From positions 2,129,501 through 2,193,500 of the forward strand of contig NZ_CP122537.1 of the NCBI RefSeq assembly GCF_029853695.1: a stretch of 64,000 nucleotides of DNA. The letters are read 5' to 3'. The DNA comes from Jannaschia sp. GRR-S6-38. GTDB lineage: Bacteria; Pseudomonadota; Alphaproteobacteria; Rhodobacterales; Rhodobacteraceae. The notes under the pieces are model-generated. The model made no database searches and was not told the DNA's origin. It was given only the letters and a program-made list of their open reading frames with translations. Numbering within the stretch: the stretch's first letter is position 1; each line of letters begins with the position of its first letter. The translations under genes were made by a program, and so were the position numbers. Below, piece by piece: positions 8,029-16,046 of this stretch.

Positions 8029-9297
8029 TCAGGGCGCACCCGTCCCGGCCTCGCCCTCGTGCTCGGCCTGCTCGGCCGTCCAGCTTCCCGCCGCCTCGAC
8101 CGCCATGGGCGTCGCCGTGGGCAGCACGCCGATATAGCTCTCGGTCTCCTCCGGCGGCAGCACGGCGCGTTGCGTCATCCGGTAGAGCGCGTAGAGCGCG
8201 ATCGCCGCGAAGGTGCCGCCCAGCACCAGCCAGAAGGAAAACGGACCGGCGCTTTCCATGGCCCAGCCGGTGGCGAGCGGCCCGAGGATCGCGCCGATCC
8301 CGAAGCTCAGCACCAGCCCGCCCGAGGCGGCGGGCATCTCTTCGGTCGAAAGCGCGTCGTTGGTATAGGCCAGCATCAGCGCGTAGAGCGGCGTCGTCAT
8401 CCCGCCCGTCAGGAAGGCCGCGCCCATCAGCGGCCAGCGCGCCGCGCCGCCCAGCCAGCCCGCAAGGCAAAAGAGCGCCCCCAGCGCGGCGACCCCGCAG
8501 ATCACCTGCCGCCGGTCGATCCGGTCCGACAGCCATCCGATCGGGTATTGCAGCACCAGGGCTCCGGCGAAGAGCATCGCGATGAAGAGCGAGATCTCGG
8601 CTGCCGAGAGGTCGATCAGCGTTCCGAAGACGGCGCCCATGCTGGTTTGCGTGGCGTAGATCGTGCCCAGCAGGAAAATGCCCACCGTCCCCAGCGGCGA
8701 GGCGCGGAAGAGCCCGCGCAGCGGCATGGCGCGCGTGATCTCGGCCGGCGGGGTGGGGGTGACCGACAGCAGGATCGGCCCGAAGGAGATCGAGACCAGG
8801 ATCGAGGCGCCAATGAACAGCGCTGCCCCCGCCGCGTCACCCAGGTTCAAGAGCGCCTGCGCCCCGATGATGCCCAGCGTCTGCGCGATCATGTAGGCCG
8901 ACAGCACCTTGCCGCGCGTCTCGTTCGTCGAGGCCGCGTTGAGCCAGCTTTCCGCGGTGACATAAATTCCGGACATGCAGAAGCCGATCAGGATGCGCAG
9001 AAGCGTCCAGGTGAAGGGCAGGGCGAGCAGGGGAAAGGCGATCAGCCCCGCCGACATGAAGCTGCCGAGCGCGGCGAAGACGCGGACATGGCCCACACGC
9101 TGGATCAGGCCGGGCGTCAGCTTCGCCCCCGACAGGAAGCCCACGAAATAGCCCGACGAGACGACCGCCAGTTCCGCCGCGGAAAAGCCCTCGATCCCGC
9201 CGCGCAGGCCGATCAGCGTGAAATGCATGCCGTTGCCCAGCATCAGGAAGACGATGCCCAGAAGCAGCGCCCAGACCCCGGCGAGCACGTTGAACAT
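8029..9297 (-). CDS. MFS transporter (YcaD-like)
   Basis: 422-aa major facilitator with about 12 hydrophobic helices. ATG 9297 follows AAGGAG by 7 bases; upstream in-frame sequence is not hydrophobic and overlaps the opposite promoter region. The first helix begins WALLLGIVFLMLGNG. The loop between helices 2 and 3 has GAKLTPGLIQRVGHVRVF, a variant of MFS motif A. A 55-residue hydrophilic C-terminal tail ends the protein. Substrate unknown. It is transcribed away from the kinase gene at 9461, sharing a 163-base divergent region. Confidence 0.85.
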   Translation of the reverse strand: MFNVLAGVWALLLGIVFLMLGNGMHFTLIGLRGGIEGFSAAELAVVSSGYFVGFLSGAKLTPGLIQRVGHVRVFAALGSFMSAGLIAFPLLALPFTWTLLRILIGFCMSGIYVTAESWLNAASTNETRGKVLSAYMIAQTLGIIGAQALLNLGDAAGAALFIGASILVSISFGPILLSVTPTPPAEITRAMPLRGLFRASPLGTVGIFLLGTIYATQTSMGAVFGTLIDLSAAEISLFIAMLFAGALVLQYPIGWLSDRIDRRQVICGVAALGALFCLAGWLGGAARWPLMGAAFLTGGMTTPLYALMLAYTNDALSTEEMPAASGGLVLSFGIGAILGPLATGWAMESAGPFSFWLVLGGTFAAIALYALYRMTQRAVLPPEETESYIGVLPTATPMAVEAAGSWTAEQAEHEGEAGTGAP

Positions 9298-9374
9298 GCC
9301 GTCTCCTTCTCTGCGGGCGCTCGGCGCCCCCCCGACCCCTAGCTGGACGGCGACCGGGCCCGATCCCGCCGCAG

Positions 9375-9401
9375 CGCCGCATGCGGCGTCGTTTGCGACG
9401 C
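9375..9401. promoter_or_regulatory. Two adjacent palindromes in a divergent promoter region
   Basis: Bases 9375-9388 are a perfect 14-bp palindrome (CGCCGCATGCGGCG). Bases 9386-9401 form a second inverted repeat (GCGTCG, four-base loop, CGACGC). Both lie between the divergent MFS gene and the hybrid kinase gene and could bind a dimeric regulator, for example the OmpR-type regulator encoded next door. Function inferred from position and symmetry only; symmetric GC words are not rare in such DNA. Confidence 0.35.
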
Positions 9402-9460
9402 GGCCGCGCTTGCCGCCATCCGCCCACCTGCTAACGTCGCCTCCCCGGAGGACCCGCCCC

Positions 9461-11368
9461 GTGCCCGAGCGCAGCGCCGCAACCACCGCCCGCATGACCC
9501 AAGCCGGGCTGAACCTGATCGGCCAGGCCCTGTCGATATACGACGCGGAACTTCGGCTGGCGGTCAGCAACCGGATGTACGCCACGCTCTTCGACCTGCC
9601 CGAGCGGCTGACCCGCCCGGGCGTCAGCTTCGAGGAGACGATCCGCTTTCTCGTCGAGCGCGGCGAATACGGGCCCGTCGAGGATGTCGAGGCCACGGTC
9701 GCCGCCCGCGTGGCGCAGGCCCGCGCCTTCGAGCCGCATTACCTGGAGCGGACCCGCCCCGACGGCCGGGTCGTCGCGGTGGAGGGTTCGCCCCTGCCGC
9801 AGGGGGGCTGGGTCACCGTCTATACCGACATCACGGCGATGAAGTCGCAGGAGCGCCTCTTGCGCGCGCGCTCCGAGGTGCTGTCCGAACAGCTCCTGGC
9901 CCGGGCCGAGGAGCTGGCGCAGGCCAACCGCAAGCTCGCCGCCGCCAATACCGCGCTGGAGGAGGCGCGGGTCGAGGCCACCGAGATGGCCGCGCGCATC
10001 CGCCTGACCACCGAGATGCTGCCCGCCCATATCGCCCGGCTGGACCACGACCGGCGCTACACCTTCTCGAACCGCAAGCTGGGCACCGTCATGCCGGGCG
10101 CCGATGCCGAGATCCTGGGCCTGACCATGGAGGAGGCGCTGGGCGCGCCGACCTATGCCAAGATCGCCCCGCATCTCGACCGCGCGCTGGGCGGCGAGGC
10201 CGACGCGTTCGAGATCACGCATGATCCGTCCGGCCGCCGTATCCGCGTCAGCTTCACCCCTGACCGCGACGGTGGCGAAGTCGTCGGCGTCTACGCCCTG
10301 TCGATGGACATCACCGAGGAGGCGCAGGCCCGCTCGGCGCTGGCGCAATCGGCGGGGCGGCAAGTGGCGGCGCAGCTGACCTCCGGCATGGCGCATGATT
10401 TCGCCAACCTGCTGACGGTCATCCTGGGGTTGAAGGACAAGCTGGGCGGCATGGCGCTGGCCCCCGAGGCCCGCGCCGCGGTCGAGGCGATCGGCGTGGC
10501 CGCGACGCGGGGCGGGATGCTGATCGACCAGATCTCGGGCCTGTCGGGACCGCGCGACCTGGCGCCGCGGGCCACCGAGCTGCGGGCCTTTCTGGGCGAG
10601 GTGGCGGTGCTGGGCGGCGCCTCCCTGCCGGAGCGGGTCACGCTGGACTGGACGGTCGAGGGGCTGGAGGCGCCGGTCCTCCTCGACCCCGACGCGCTGC
10701 GCGACGCCGCGCTGAACCTCATCCTGAACGCCCGCGACGCGATCGGCGACGCGGCGGGCCGCATCACCCTGATCGCCCGGCCGCTCCGCGACACCTGGCT
10801 CGAGATCGAAGTCGCCGATACCGGGCCCGGCTTCAGCAAGCAGGCGCTGGAACGCGGGCTCGAGCCGTTCTTCACCGAAAAGGGCGAGGAGGGGACGGGC
10901 CTCGGCCTGTCGATGGTCTACGACGTGGTCAAGCTGGCGGGCGGGCGCACCCGGCTGGGCCGCGCGCCGGGCGGGGGAGCGCTCGTCACCCTGCGCCTGC
11001 CGCTGCGCCAGCCGCCGCCCGGCCCGGCGCCGATGCTGGTCCTTCTGGTCGAGGACGCCGCCCATATCCGCGAGGCGGTGCGCGACAGGCTGGTGGCCGC
11101 GGGCCATTCCGTGCTGGAAGCGGCGGGCGTGGCCGAGGCGCGCAACCTGCTGGATATCGAGGGGATCGGCCTGGTGCTGACCGACATCATGCTGAAGACC
11201 GACGAGACCGGGCTCGACCTCGCGCGCGACGCGGCGGCGCGGGGGCTGGCGGTGGCGCTGATGACCTCGCTGCAGGCCGACGCCCCGCTCTACCGCGATG
11301 CCGCCGCGCATTGGCCGGTGCTGCGCAAGCCCTTCTCGGTCGAGAAGCTGGCCGCGGTGCTGGCGTGA
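9461..11368 (+). CDS. PAS-domain hybrid sensor histidine kinase
   Basis: 635-aa cytoplasmic-looking sensor with no membrane segment. GTG 9461 has GGAGGA 8 bases upstream. Order: PAS-7 domain (about 12-125, GLNLIGQALSIYD start), coiled coil (about 126-180), second PAS (about 180-285), HisKA with phospho-acceptor His312 in SGMAHDFANLL, HATPase with N-box LNLILNARDAI and GTGLGLSMVY, and a C-terminal receiver (525-635) with Asp575 in LTDIML. The H-box has AHDFANLL where many kinases have HDFNN. It overlaps the next gene by GTGA, so kinase and regulator are translationally coupled. The signal is unknown; soluble PAS kinases of this group usually sense redox or metabolic state (inference). Confidence 0.9.
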   Translation: MPERSAATTARMTQAGLNLIGQALSIYDAELRLAVSNRMYATLFDLPERLTRPGVSFEETIRFLVERGEYGPVEDVEATVAARVAQARAFEPHYLERTRPDGRVVAVEGSPLPQGGWVTVYTDITAMKSQERLLRARSEVLSEQLLARAEELAQANRKLAAANTALEEARVEATEMAARIRLTTEMLPAHIARLDHDRRYTFSNRKLGTVMPGADAEILGLTMEEALGAPTYAKIAPHLDRALGGEADAFEITHDPSGRRIRVSFTPDRDGGEVVGVYALSMDITEEAQARSALAQSAGRQVAAQLTSGMAHDFANLLTVILGLKDKLGGMALAPEARAAVEAIGVAATRGGMLIDQISGLSGPRDLAPRATELRAFLGEVAVLGGASLPERVTLDWTVEGLEAPVLLDPDALRDAALNLILNARDAIGDAAGRITLIARPLRDTWLEIEVADTGPGFSKQALERGLEPFFTEKGEEGTGLGLSMVYDVVKLAGGRTRLGRAPGGGALVTLRLPLRQPPPGPAPMLVLLVEDAAHIREAVRDRLVAAGHSVLEAAGVAEARNLLDIEGIGLVLTDIMLKTDETGLDLARDAAARGLAVALMTSLQADAPLYRDAAAHWPVLRKPFSVEKLAAVLA

Positions 11369-12063
11369 CCGTGGCCGCGCCGCGCGTCGCGGTCCTCGAC
11401 GACGATCCGGCGATCCGCGCGCTCTTGTCCGATGCCATCGCCGCCGCGGGGATGGAGGTGCAGGCCTATGCCCGCGCCGACGCGTTCGAGGCCGCGCTGC
11501 GCACCGCAATGCCCGATATCTGCCTCGTCGATCTGGGCCTGCCCGACCGCGACGGGCTGGCCGTGGTCTCGCGGTTGGCGCTGGAGGGCGGCGCGGCGAT
11601 CATCATCATCTCGGGGCGTGGCGGGGTGCAGGACCGGGTGACGGGGCTGGAGCTCGGCGCCGACGATTACGTCGTCAAACCCTTCGAGCCCGCCGAGATC
11701 GTCGCTCGCATCCGCGCCCGGCTGCGCAAGACCGCGCCGCCGCAACGCGCCCGCGCCAGCTTCGGCCCCTTCACCGCCGATTTCGACCGCTTCCTGCTGA
11801 CGGGTCCGCAAGGCGAGACGCCATTCAGCCAGGCCGAGGCCGAGGTGCTGCGGCTCTTCCTCGAACGCCCCCGCCGCCTGCTCACCCGCGCCGAGATGCA
11901 GGAGGCGCTGGGCGGTGCGGCGGGCGAGAGCTTCGACCGCGCGATGGATGTCCGCATCAGCCGGCTGCGCGCCAAGCTGGGCGAGGACCCGAAGAACCCG
12001 GCGCTGATCAAGACGATCTACGGCGCGGGCTACATCTTCCTGGGCGAGGTGCGCTGGGCCTGA
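11365..12063 (+). CDS. OmpR/PhoB-family response regulator
   Basis: 232-aa regulator: receiver domain (acidic DDD at 12-14, phospho-acceptor Asp56 in CLVDLGLP, Lys in VVKPFEP) followed by a winged-helix trans_reg_C domain (about 130-230) ending in LIKTIYGAGYIF. GTG 11365 overlaps the kinase stop TGA. It is the presumed output partner of the hybrid kinase; the kinase's own receiver makes a phosphorelay or a phosphate-sink arrangement likely. Confidence 0.92.
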   Translation: MTVAAPRVAVLDDDPAIRALLSDAIAAAGMEVQAYARADAFEAALRTAMPDICLVDLGLPDRDGLAVVSRLALEGGAAIIIISGRGGVQDRVTGLELGADDYVVKPFEPAEIVARIRARLRKTAPPQRARASFGPFTADFDRFLLTGPQGETPFSQAEAEVLRLFLERPRRLLTRAEMQEALGGAAGESFDRAMDVRISRLRAKLGEDPKNPALIKTIYGAGYIFLGEVRWA

Positions 12064-12077
12064 CGGGCCGCCGGTCG

Positions 12078-12296
12078 TCAGTGCCGGGCGATGAGACGCG
12101 CATGCAGGCGCTTGACGATCCGGCTCGCGGTCGTCTCGAAGAGCGGCGGGACGAAGGCGTGAACCAGCGCCGCGCCGCCCGCCAGCAGGAGCGCCCCGGC
12201 GAAGCCCAGCGCGAACCGCATATGGCCGAAATAGCTCTCGTCGACGCTGGCGGGATGGTCGTGGAAGGCGCGGACGAATTGGGCGATCTGGGTCAT
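12078..12296 (-). CDS. DUF6356 family small protein
   Basis: 72-aa protein with the family's start pattern (FHDHPASVDESYFGHM), one hydrophobic helix (about residues 30-50) and a basic tail with LHARLIARH. ATG 12296 follows AGGAGC by 5 bases. Function unknown; a small inner-membrane protein common in alphaproteobacteria. It converges with the response regulator and diverges from the Lrp gene. Confidence 0.75.
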   Translation of the reverse strand: MTQIAQFVRAFHDHPASVDESYFGHMRFALGFAGALLLAGGAALVHAFVPPLFETTASRIVKRLHARLIARH

Positions 12297-12378
12297 GGGA
12301 GCTCCTGTTGCTTTGCGCCAGACTGCGCCCCCGGATGGGGTGACGGGCTCCCATTCTTCGCTCGCGTGCACGTTAGGT

Positions 12379-12395
12379 GTGGGATAACGTCCCAC
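12379..12395. promoter_or_regulatory. Putative Lrp-family operator
   Basis: GTGGGA, five-base spacer TAACG, TCCCAC: a perfect inverted repeat ending two bases before the Lrp gene's ATG at 12398. Lrp/AsnC regulators commonly bind such sites and repress their own genes. It also lies in the divergent region with the DUF6356 gene, so it may control both. Confidence 0.5.
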
Positions 12396-12397
12396 GA

Positions 12398-12859
12398 ATG
12401 AGCGGATCCATCGACGAAATTGACCGCCGCATCCTGCGCCAGCTGCAATGCGACACCACGCTGTCGCTCGATGCGCTGGCCGAACGGGTCAGCCTGTCGC
12501 GCAATGCCTGTTGGCGGCGCATCCGGCGGATGGAAGCCGACGGCATCATCCGCGAGCGCGTGGCCCATCTGGACGCGGCCCGGCTGGGGCTGGGCCTGTC
12601 GGTGCTGGTGCTGATCCGCGTCGGCGCGCATGAGCCGGCCTGGCTGGCGAAGTTCCAGGCGGTCGTGGCGGCCATGCCCGAGATCCAGGGCGCGCATCGG
12701 ATGACCGGGGACCTCGATTACGTCCTGCGGGTGCGGGTGCGCGACATGGCGGATTACGACCGGTTCTACAAGGCGCTGATCGGCCGGGTCGGGGTGGCCG
12801 ATATCTCGGCCAGCTTCGTGATGGAGGATATCAAGGACACCACGGCGCTGCCGATCTGA
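12398..12859 (+). CDS. Lrp/AsnC family transcriptional regulator
   Basis: 153 aa. N-terminal winged helix (IDEIDRRILRQLQCDTTLSL then LAERVSLSRNACWRRIRRM, residues about 5-45) and C-terminal RAM/AsnC ligand domain (about 65-145, with LVLIRVGAHE and DLDYVLRVRVRDMADYDRF). ATG 12398 is preferred over a GTG seven codons upstream because that GTG lies in the palindrome. No strong ribosome-binding site is visible. The convergent downstream gene is an amidohydrolase of nitrogen metabolism, a plausible but unproven target. Confidence 0.92.
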   Translation: MSGSIDEIDRRILRQLQCDTTLSLDALAERVSLSRNACWRRIRRMEADGIIRERVAHLDAARLGLGLSVLVLIRVGAHEPAWLAKFQAVVAAMPEIQGAHRMTGDLDYVLRVRVRDMADYDRFYKALIGRVGVADISASFVMEDIKDTTALPI

Positions 12860-12862
12860 CCC

Positions 12863-14026
12863 TCAGGTCAGGCGCGCGGCCGCCTCGGCCAGCACCGCGA
12901 GGCAGATGGCCAAGTCGTCGCGGCCCGTGTCTTCGGCGAAATCGTGGCTGATCCCGCCGATCGACGGCGCGAAGAGCATCCCCGCGGGCATCAGCCGCGC
13001 CACGTTGGTCGCGTCGTGCAGCGCGCCCGACGGCATTTCGCGCCAGCGGTCCGGGGCGTGGGCCGCGGCGGCGTCGCGCAGCACCGCGCGCAGGCCCGGG
13101 TCCATCGCAGTCGGGGGCAGGGCGGTGGTGGCGGAGATCTCGAGCCCCAGCCCGGCGGTGCGCGTCACGTCCTCCAGCGCCGCCCGGATCGCCGCTTCCA
13201 TCGCGTCCAGGCGGGCCGTCTCGGCGTCGCGCCACTGGACGGTGAACCGCGCGCGCCCGGGCACCGCCGAGGGCGCGTTGGGATGCAGCGCGACATGGCC
13301 GATGGTCCAGACCGAGGCGGGCGTGACCAGCGGGGCCAGCGCAGCGCGGATCGCGTGATCGGCATCCGACAGGCCGCGCAGCGCGTCGCGGCGCAGATGC
13401 ATCGGCGTCGTGCCCGCGTGGTTCTGCGCGCCCGTCAGCGTGACGGTGACCTGCCGCAGCCCGACGATGGCGGTGACCACGCCCACGGCCTCGCCCGCCG
13501 CGTCGAGCACCGGGCCCTGCTCGATATGCGGCTCGAGATAGGCGCTGAAGCGGGACGGATCGGGCATCGCGCCGGTCGCGGGCAGGGCCGCGCGAGCGGC
13601 GCCGAAGGTCAGGCCGTCGAGATCGGTCAGCGCGTCGGCCTCTGCCAAGGTCAGCGTGCCGGACCAGATCTCGGAGCCGGTGGTCGCGCCGAAGCGGCCT
13701 TCCTCGTCCTGGAACGCCACGACCGAGACGCCCGGATTGCCGCGCGCCACCTCCAGCCCCGCGATCACGCCGAGCGCCCCGTCGAGCCATCCGCCCTCGG
13801 GCTGGGTGTCGATATGGCTGCCGATCAGCAGCCGCCCACGTAGGCCCCAGACATTGCCCGCCGGATCGATCCGCGCTTCCAGCCCGGCATCGGCGAAGCG
13901 GTCGGCCAGCCAGCGGCGGGCGTGGATGTCGGCCTCGTCGAAGGCGCGGCGGACGACGCCCGTGCCCCGCGCGCCGATGGCGCGCAGCGCGTCCAGATCG
14001 GCGAGGAAGCGGGCGGCATCGGGCAT
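12863..14026 (-). CDS. M20-type Zn-dependent amidohydrolase (allantoate/N-carbamoyl amino acid hydrolase family)
   Basis: 387-aa enzyme of the hydantoinase/carbamoylase branch of M20, which cleaves ureido (carbamoyl) or allantoate-like amides. Metal-site motifs are present: GSHIDTQPEGGWLDGALG (His and Asp ligands), FQDEEGRFG (tandem Glu), an HIEQGP motif and the dimerisation-domain NHAGTTPM. The C-terminus has GGISHDFAEDT. Start ATG 14026. Given xdhABC 7 kb away, a role in purine (ureide) breakdown is possible, but N-carbamoyl-L-amino acid hydrolysis fits equally well. Confidence 0.85.
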   Translation of the reverse strand: MPDAARFLADLDALRAIGARGTGVVRRAFDEADIHARRWLADRFADAGLEARIDPAGNVWGLRGRLLIGSHIDTQPEGGWLDGALGVIAGLEVARGNPGVSVVAFQDEEGRFGATTGSEIWSGTLTLAEADALTDLDGLTFGAARAALPATGAMPDPSRFSAYLEPHIEQGPVLDAAGEAVGVVTAIVGLRQVTVTLTGAQNHAGTTPMHLRRDALRGLSDADHAIRAALAPLVTPASVWTIGHVALHPNAPSAVPGRARFTVQWRDAETARLDAMEAAIRAALEDVTRTAGLGLEISATTALPPTAMDPGLRAVLRDAAAAHAPDRWREMPSGALHDATNVARLMPAGMLFAPSIGGISHDFAEDTGRDDLAICLAVLAEAAARLT

Positions 14027-14050
14027 GGCCGCAAGGGACCGGATCGCCCG

Positions 14051-14067
14051 CCGCGCGTCAAGCGCGG
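14051..14067 (-). terminator. Hairpin after the RTX protease gene
   Basis: CCGCGC, five-base loop, GCGCGG, just past the RTX gene stop (14069) on the minus strand and before the M20 start. There is no T-run, so it is at best a weak terminator. Confidence 0.3.
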
Positions 14068-14068
14068 C

Positions 14069-15922
14069 TCAGATCAGGAAGACGTCGTCCATGAAGGCCG
14101 CGAGCCCCGCGCCCGTCGTCACCTCGAGACTGTCGCCCGGGGCGAAATCGATGCGCCAGCCTCCGGCGGTGACCGTCGCGGCGCCCTGCAGCGCGGGGAG
14201 GCCCAACTGCGCCAGCGCCAGCTCGGCGCTGCGGATCATCACCCGCTCGCCATCGACCCAGTCGAGGATGCGGTCCCGGCCGCCGGAATAGACGAAGCGG
14301 TCGAGATCCAGCCCGCCGGCCATGATGTCGTCGCCCGTGCCGTCGATCAGCAGGTCGCGGCCCGGCCCGCCCATCAGCATGTCGCCGCCGCCCCAGGCCT
14401 GCAGTGTGTCGTTGCCCGCGCCGCCCTCCTGCCGGTCGGCGCCGTTCCCGCCCACCAGAAGGTCGTTGCCGTCGCCGCCCAGCAGGTAGTCGTCGCCCTC
14501 GCCGCCTCCCAGCGTGTCGTTGAAGCTGCCGCCCGCCAGCGTGTCGTTGCCGTCATCGCCCATGAGGCGGTCATGGTCGCTGCCGCCCGAGAGCCAGTCG
14601 TCGCCCGCGCCGCCCGACAGCGTGTCGCGCGCGCCGTTGCCCTCCAGCCGGTCGGCCCCGGACCCGCCCTCCAGGACATCGGCCCCGAAGCTGCCCACCA
14701 GGATGTCGTTCCCGTCCAGCCCCTGAAGGCGGTCGTCGCCCGCCCCGCCGCGCAGCGTGTCGTCGCCCGGCCCCCCGCCCAGCAGGTCCGCCCCGTCGCC
14801 GCCTTCGAGCGAGTCCCGCCCGATGCCGCCCGACAGCGTGTCGGCGCCCGCGCCGCCCTGCAGGTGGTCGTCGCCATCCCAGCCGGCGAGGCTGTCATCG
14901 CCCGTGCCGCCATCGGCCCAGTCGTTCCCCGCGCCGGTGTTCAGCAGGTCCGCGCCGTCCCCGCCCAGCAGGCTGTCGGCGCCGTCGCCGCCCAGGAGCC
15001 TGTCGTTCCCGGCCCCGCCTTCCAGCACGTCATCCGCGCCGTCGCCCCAGATGAAATCGTCGCCCGCCTCGCCCAGCAGGAGATCCGCATCCGCGCCGCC
15101 GCGCAGGAGGTCGGCGCCCCCCGCGCCCGCCAGCGTATCGGCGCCGGACCCGCCCGCGAGCGTGTCGTCCCCGTCGCCGCCCGTCATGTCGTCGGCCCCC
15201 GCGCCGCCATTCGCGCGCTGGGCGTTGAGCGGCATGTGCAGCACGTCATCGCTCGCGCTGCCGGTCAGCGCGTGCAGCCCGCCCGCGTCCGGCGGCCCGG
15301 CGGTCCAGCCCGCCAGCGAGGCGCCGTAGAGATAGTCCAGCGCGCCGCGGTCCAGCTCCTGCAGACTTTGCGGCTTCGGGCCGGTGAAGGTGTAGGTCAT
15401 CACCGTGTGATCGTCGTCATCCAGCGGATCGGCCAGCACGTCCGGCCCCTCGAAGCTGTGCTTCAGGCCGGTGGCATGGCCCAGCTCGTGCAGAAGGACA
15501 GTGAAGCCCCAACTGCCCGGCCGCCAGTCGCCCGCGACGTTCATCACCAGATCGACATCGGCCGCGCCGCGCTTCGTCACGTTGGGATAGAAGGCGTAGC
15601 CCGAGACCGTGCCGCCGCCGGAGCTGAGCCCCGAGGCCGAATAGGCGGTGATCATCGCGTCGGTCTCGACCTCGACGAAGATCAGGCCCGCCGCCGCCTC
15701 GTATTCCGCCAGCGCCAGGCGAAAGGCGTCGGCCTGCGCGTCGGTGAAGGCCGCGACGCTATCGGCGCCGTAATATGTCTGCGACAGCGGCGGCAGCTCG
15801 GTCGCATCGGGGAGGGTATAGGTCAGCACGACCGCCGTGCCCGGATCGTGCAGCGCGTTCCAGCGCGCGGCCGGGTCCGAGGTGGAGGCGAGCAGGGCGG
15901 TGTAGTCGGAGACGACGGGCAT
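14069..15922 (-). CDS. Secreted RTX metalloprotease (serralysin-like, metzincin)
   Basis: 617 aa. ATG 15922 follows GAGGTCG. The N-terminal catalytic domain has the metzincin zinc motif HELGHATGLKH (residues 145-155) and Met-turn VMTY (Met175), as in peptidase family M10B. Residues 239-544 are about 34 consecutive RTX nonapeptides of the GGxGxDxLx type, which fold as a calcium-binding beta-roll. The 73-residue tail ends in DDVFLI, an acidic-hydrophobic terminus typical of uncleaved type I secretion signals; no N-terminal signal peptide is present. Export should use an ABC-type type I system, but no HlyB/HlyD-like genes lie in the window. Flanks are unrelated genes. Confidence 0.88.
   Translation of the reverse strand: MPVVSDYTALLASTSDPAARWNALHDPGTAVVLTYTLPDATELPPLSQTYYGADSVAAFTDAQADAFRLALAEYEAAAGLIFVEVETDAMITAYSASGLSSGGGTVSGYAFYPNVTKRGAADVDLVMNVAGDWRPGSWGFTVLLHELGHATGLKHSFEGPDVLADPLDDDDHTVMTYTFTGPKPQSLQELDRGALDYLYGASLAGWTAGPPDAGGLHALTGSASDDVLHMPLNAQRANGGAGADDMTGGDGDDTLAGGSGADTLAGAGGADLLRGGADADLLLGEAGDDFIWGDGADDVLEGGAGNDRLLGGDGADSLLGGDGADLLNTGAGNDWADGGTGDDSLAGWDGDDHLQGGAGADTLSGGIGRDSLEGGDGADLLGGGPGDDTLRGGAGDDRLQGLDGNDILVGSFGADVLEGGSGADRLEGNGARDTLSGGAGDDWLSGGSDHDRLMGDDGNDTLAGGSFNDTLGGGEGDDYLLGGDGNDLLVGGNGADRQEGGAGNDTLQAWGGGDMLMGGPGRDLLIDGTGDDIMAGGLDLDRFVYSGGRDRILDWVDGERVMIRSAELALAQLGLPALQGAATVTAGGWRIDFAPGDSLEVTTGAGLAAFMDDVFLI
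14291..15208 (-). repeat. Tandem 27-bp degenerate repeats encoding RTX nonapeptides
   Basis: About 34 contiguous 9-residue units without an intervening spacer. The consensus is GG-x-G-x-D-x-L-x; a minority have lost a Gly or Asp (for example AWGGGDMLM). At DNA level this is a 918-base degenerate tandem array, prone to copy-number change. Confidence 0.85.
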
Positions 15923-16026
15923 GGGACGACCTCGGGCGGCGGGCCCCGCGGGCGGGACCGGGTTCACGCCACCGGGAATGCCCTCCCGATCCTCGCCAAA
16001 TCCTTAATCCGGCCGCGCGATCCGCC

Positions 16027-16046
16027 ACCGCGGTTAACGCCGCGGT
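16027..16046 (-). terminator. Hairpin at the dnaE stop
   Basis: ACCGCGG, six-base loop TTAACG, CCGCGGT, abutting the dnaE stop codon. No T-run follows; it may mark the end of the dnaE transcript or protect its 3' end. Confidence 0.3.

Noticed and set aside
14291..15208. Regular repeats that might be a CRISPR array
   Set aside because: The 27-bp periodicity is contiguous and encodes RTX nonapeptides in one frame; there are no unique spacers.
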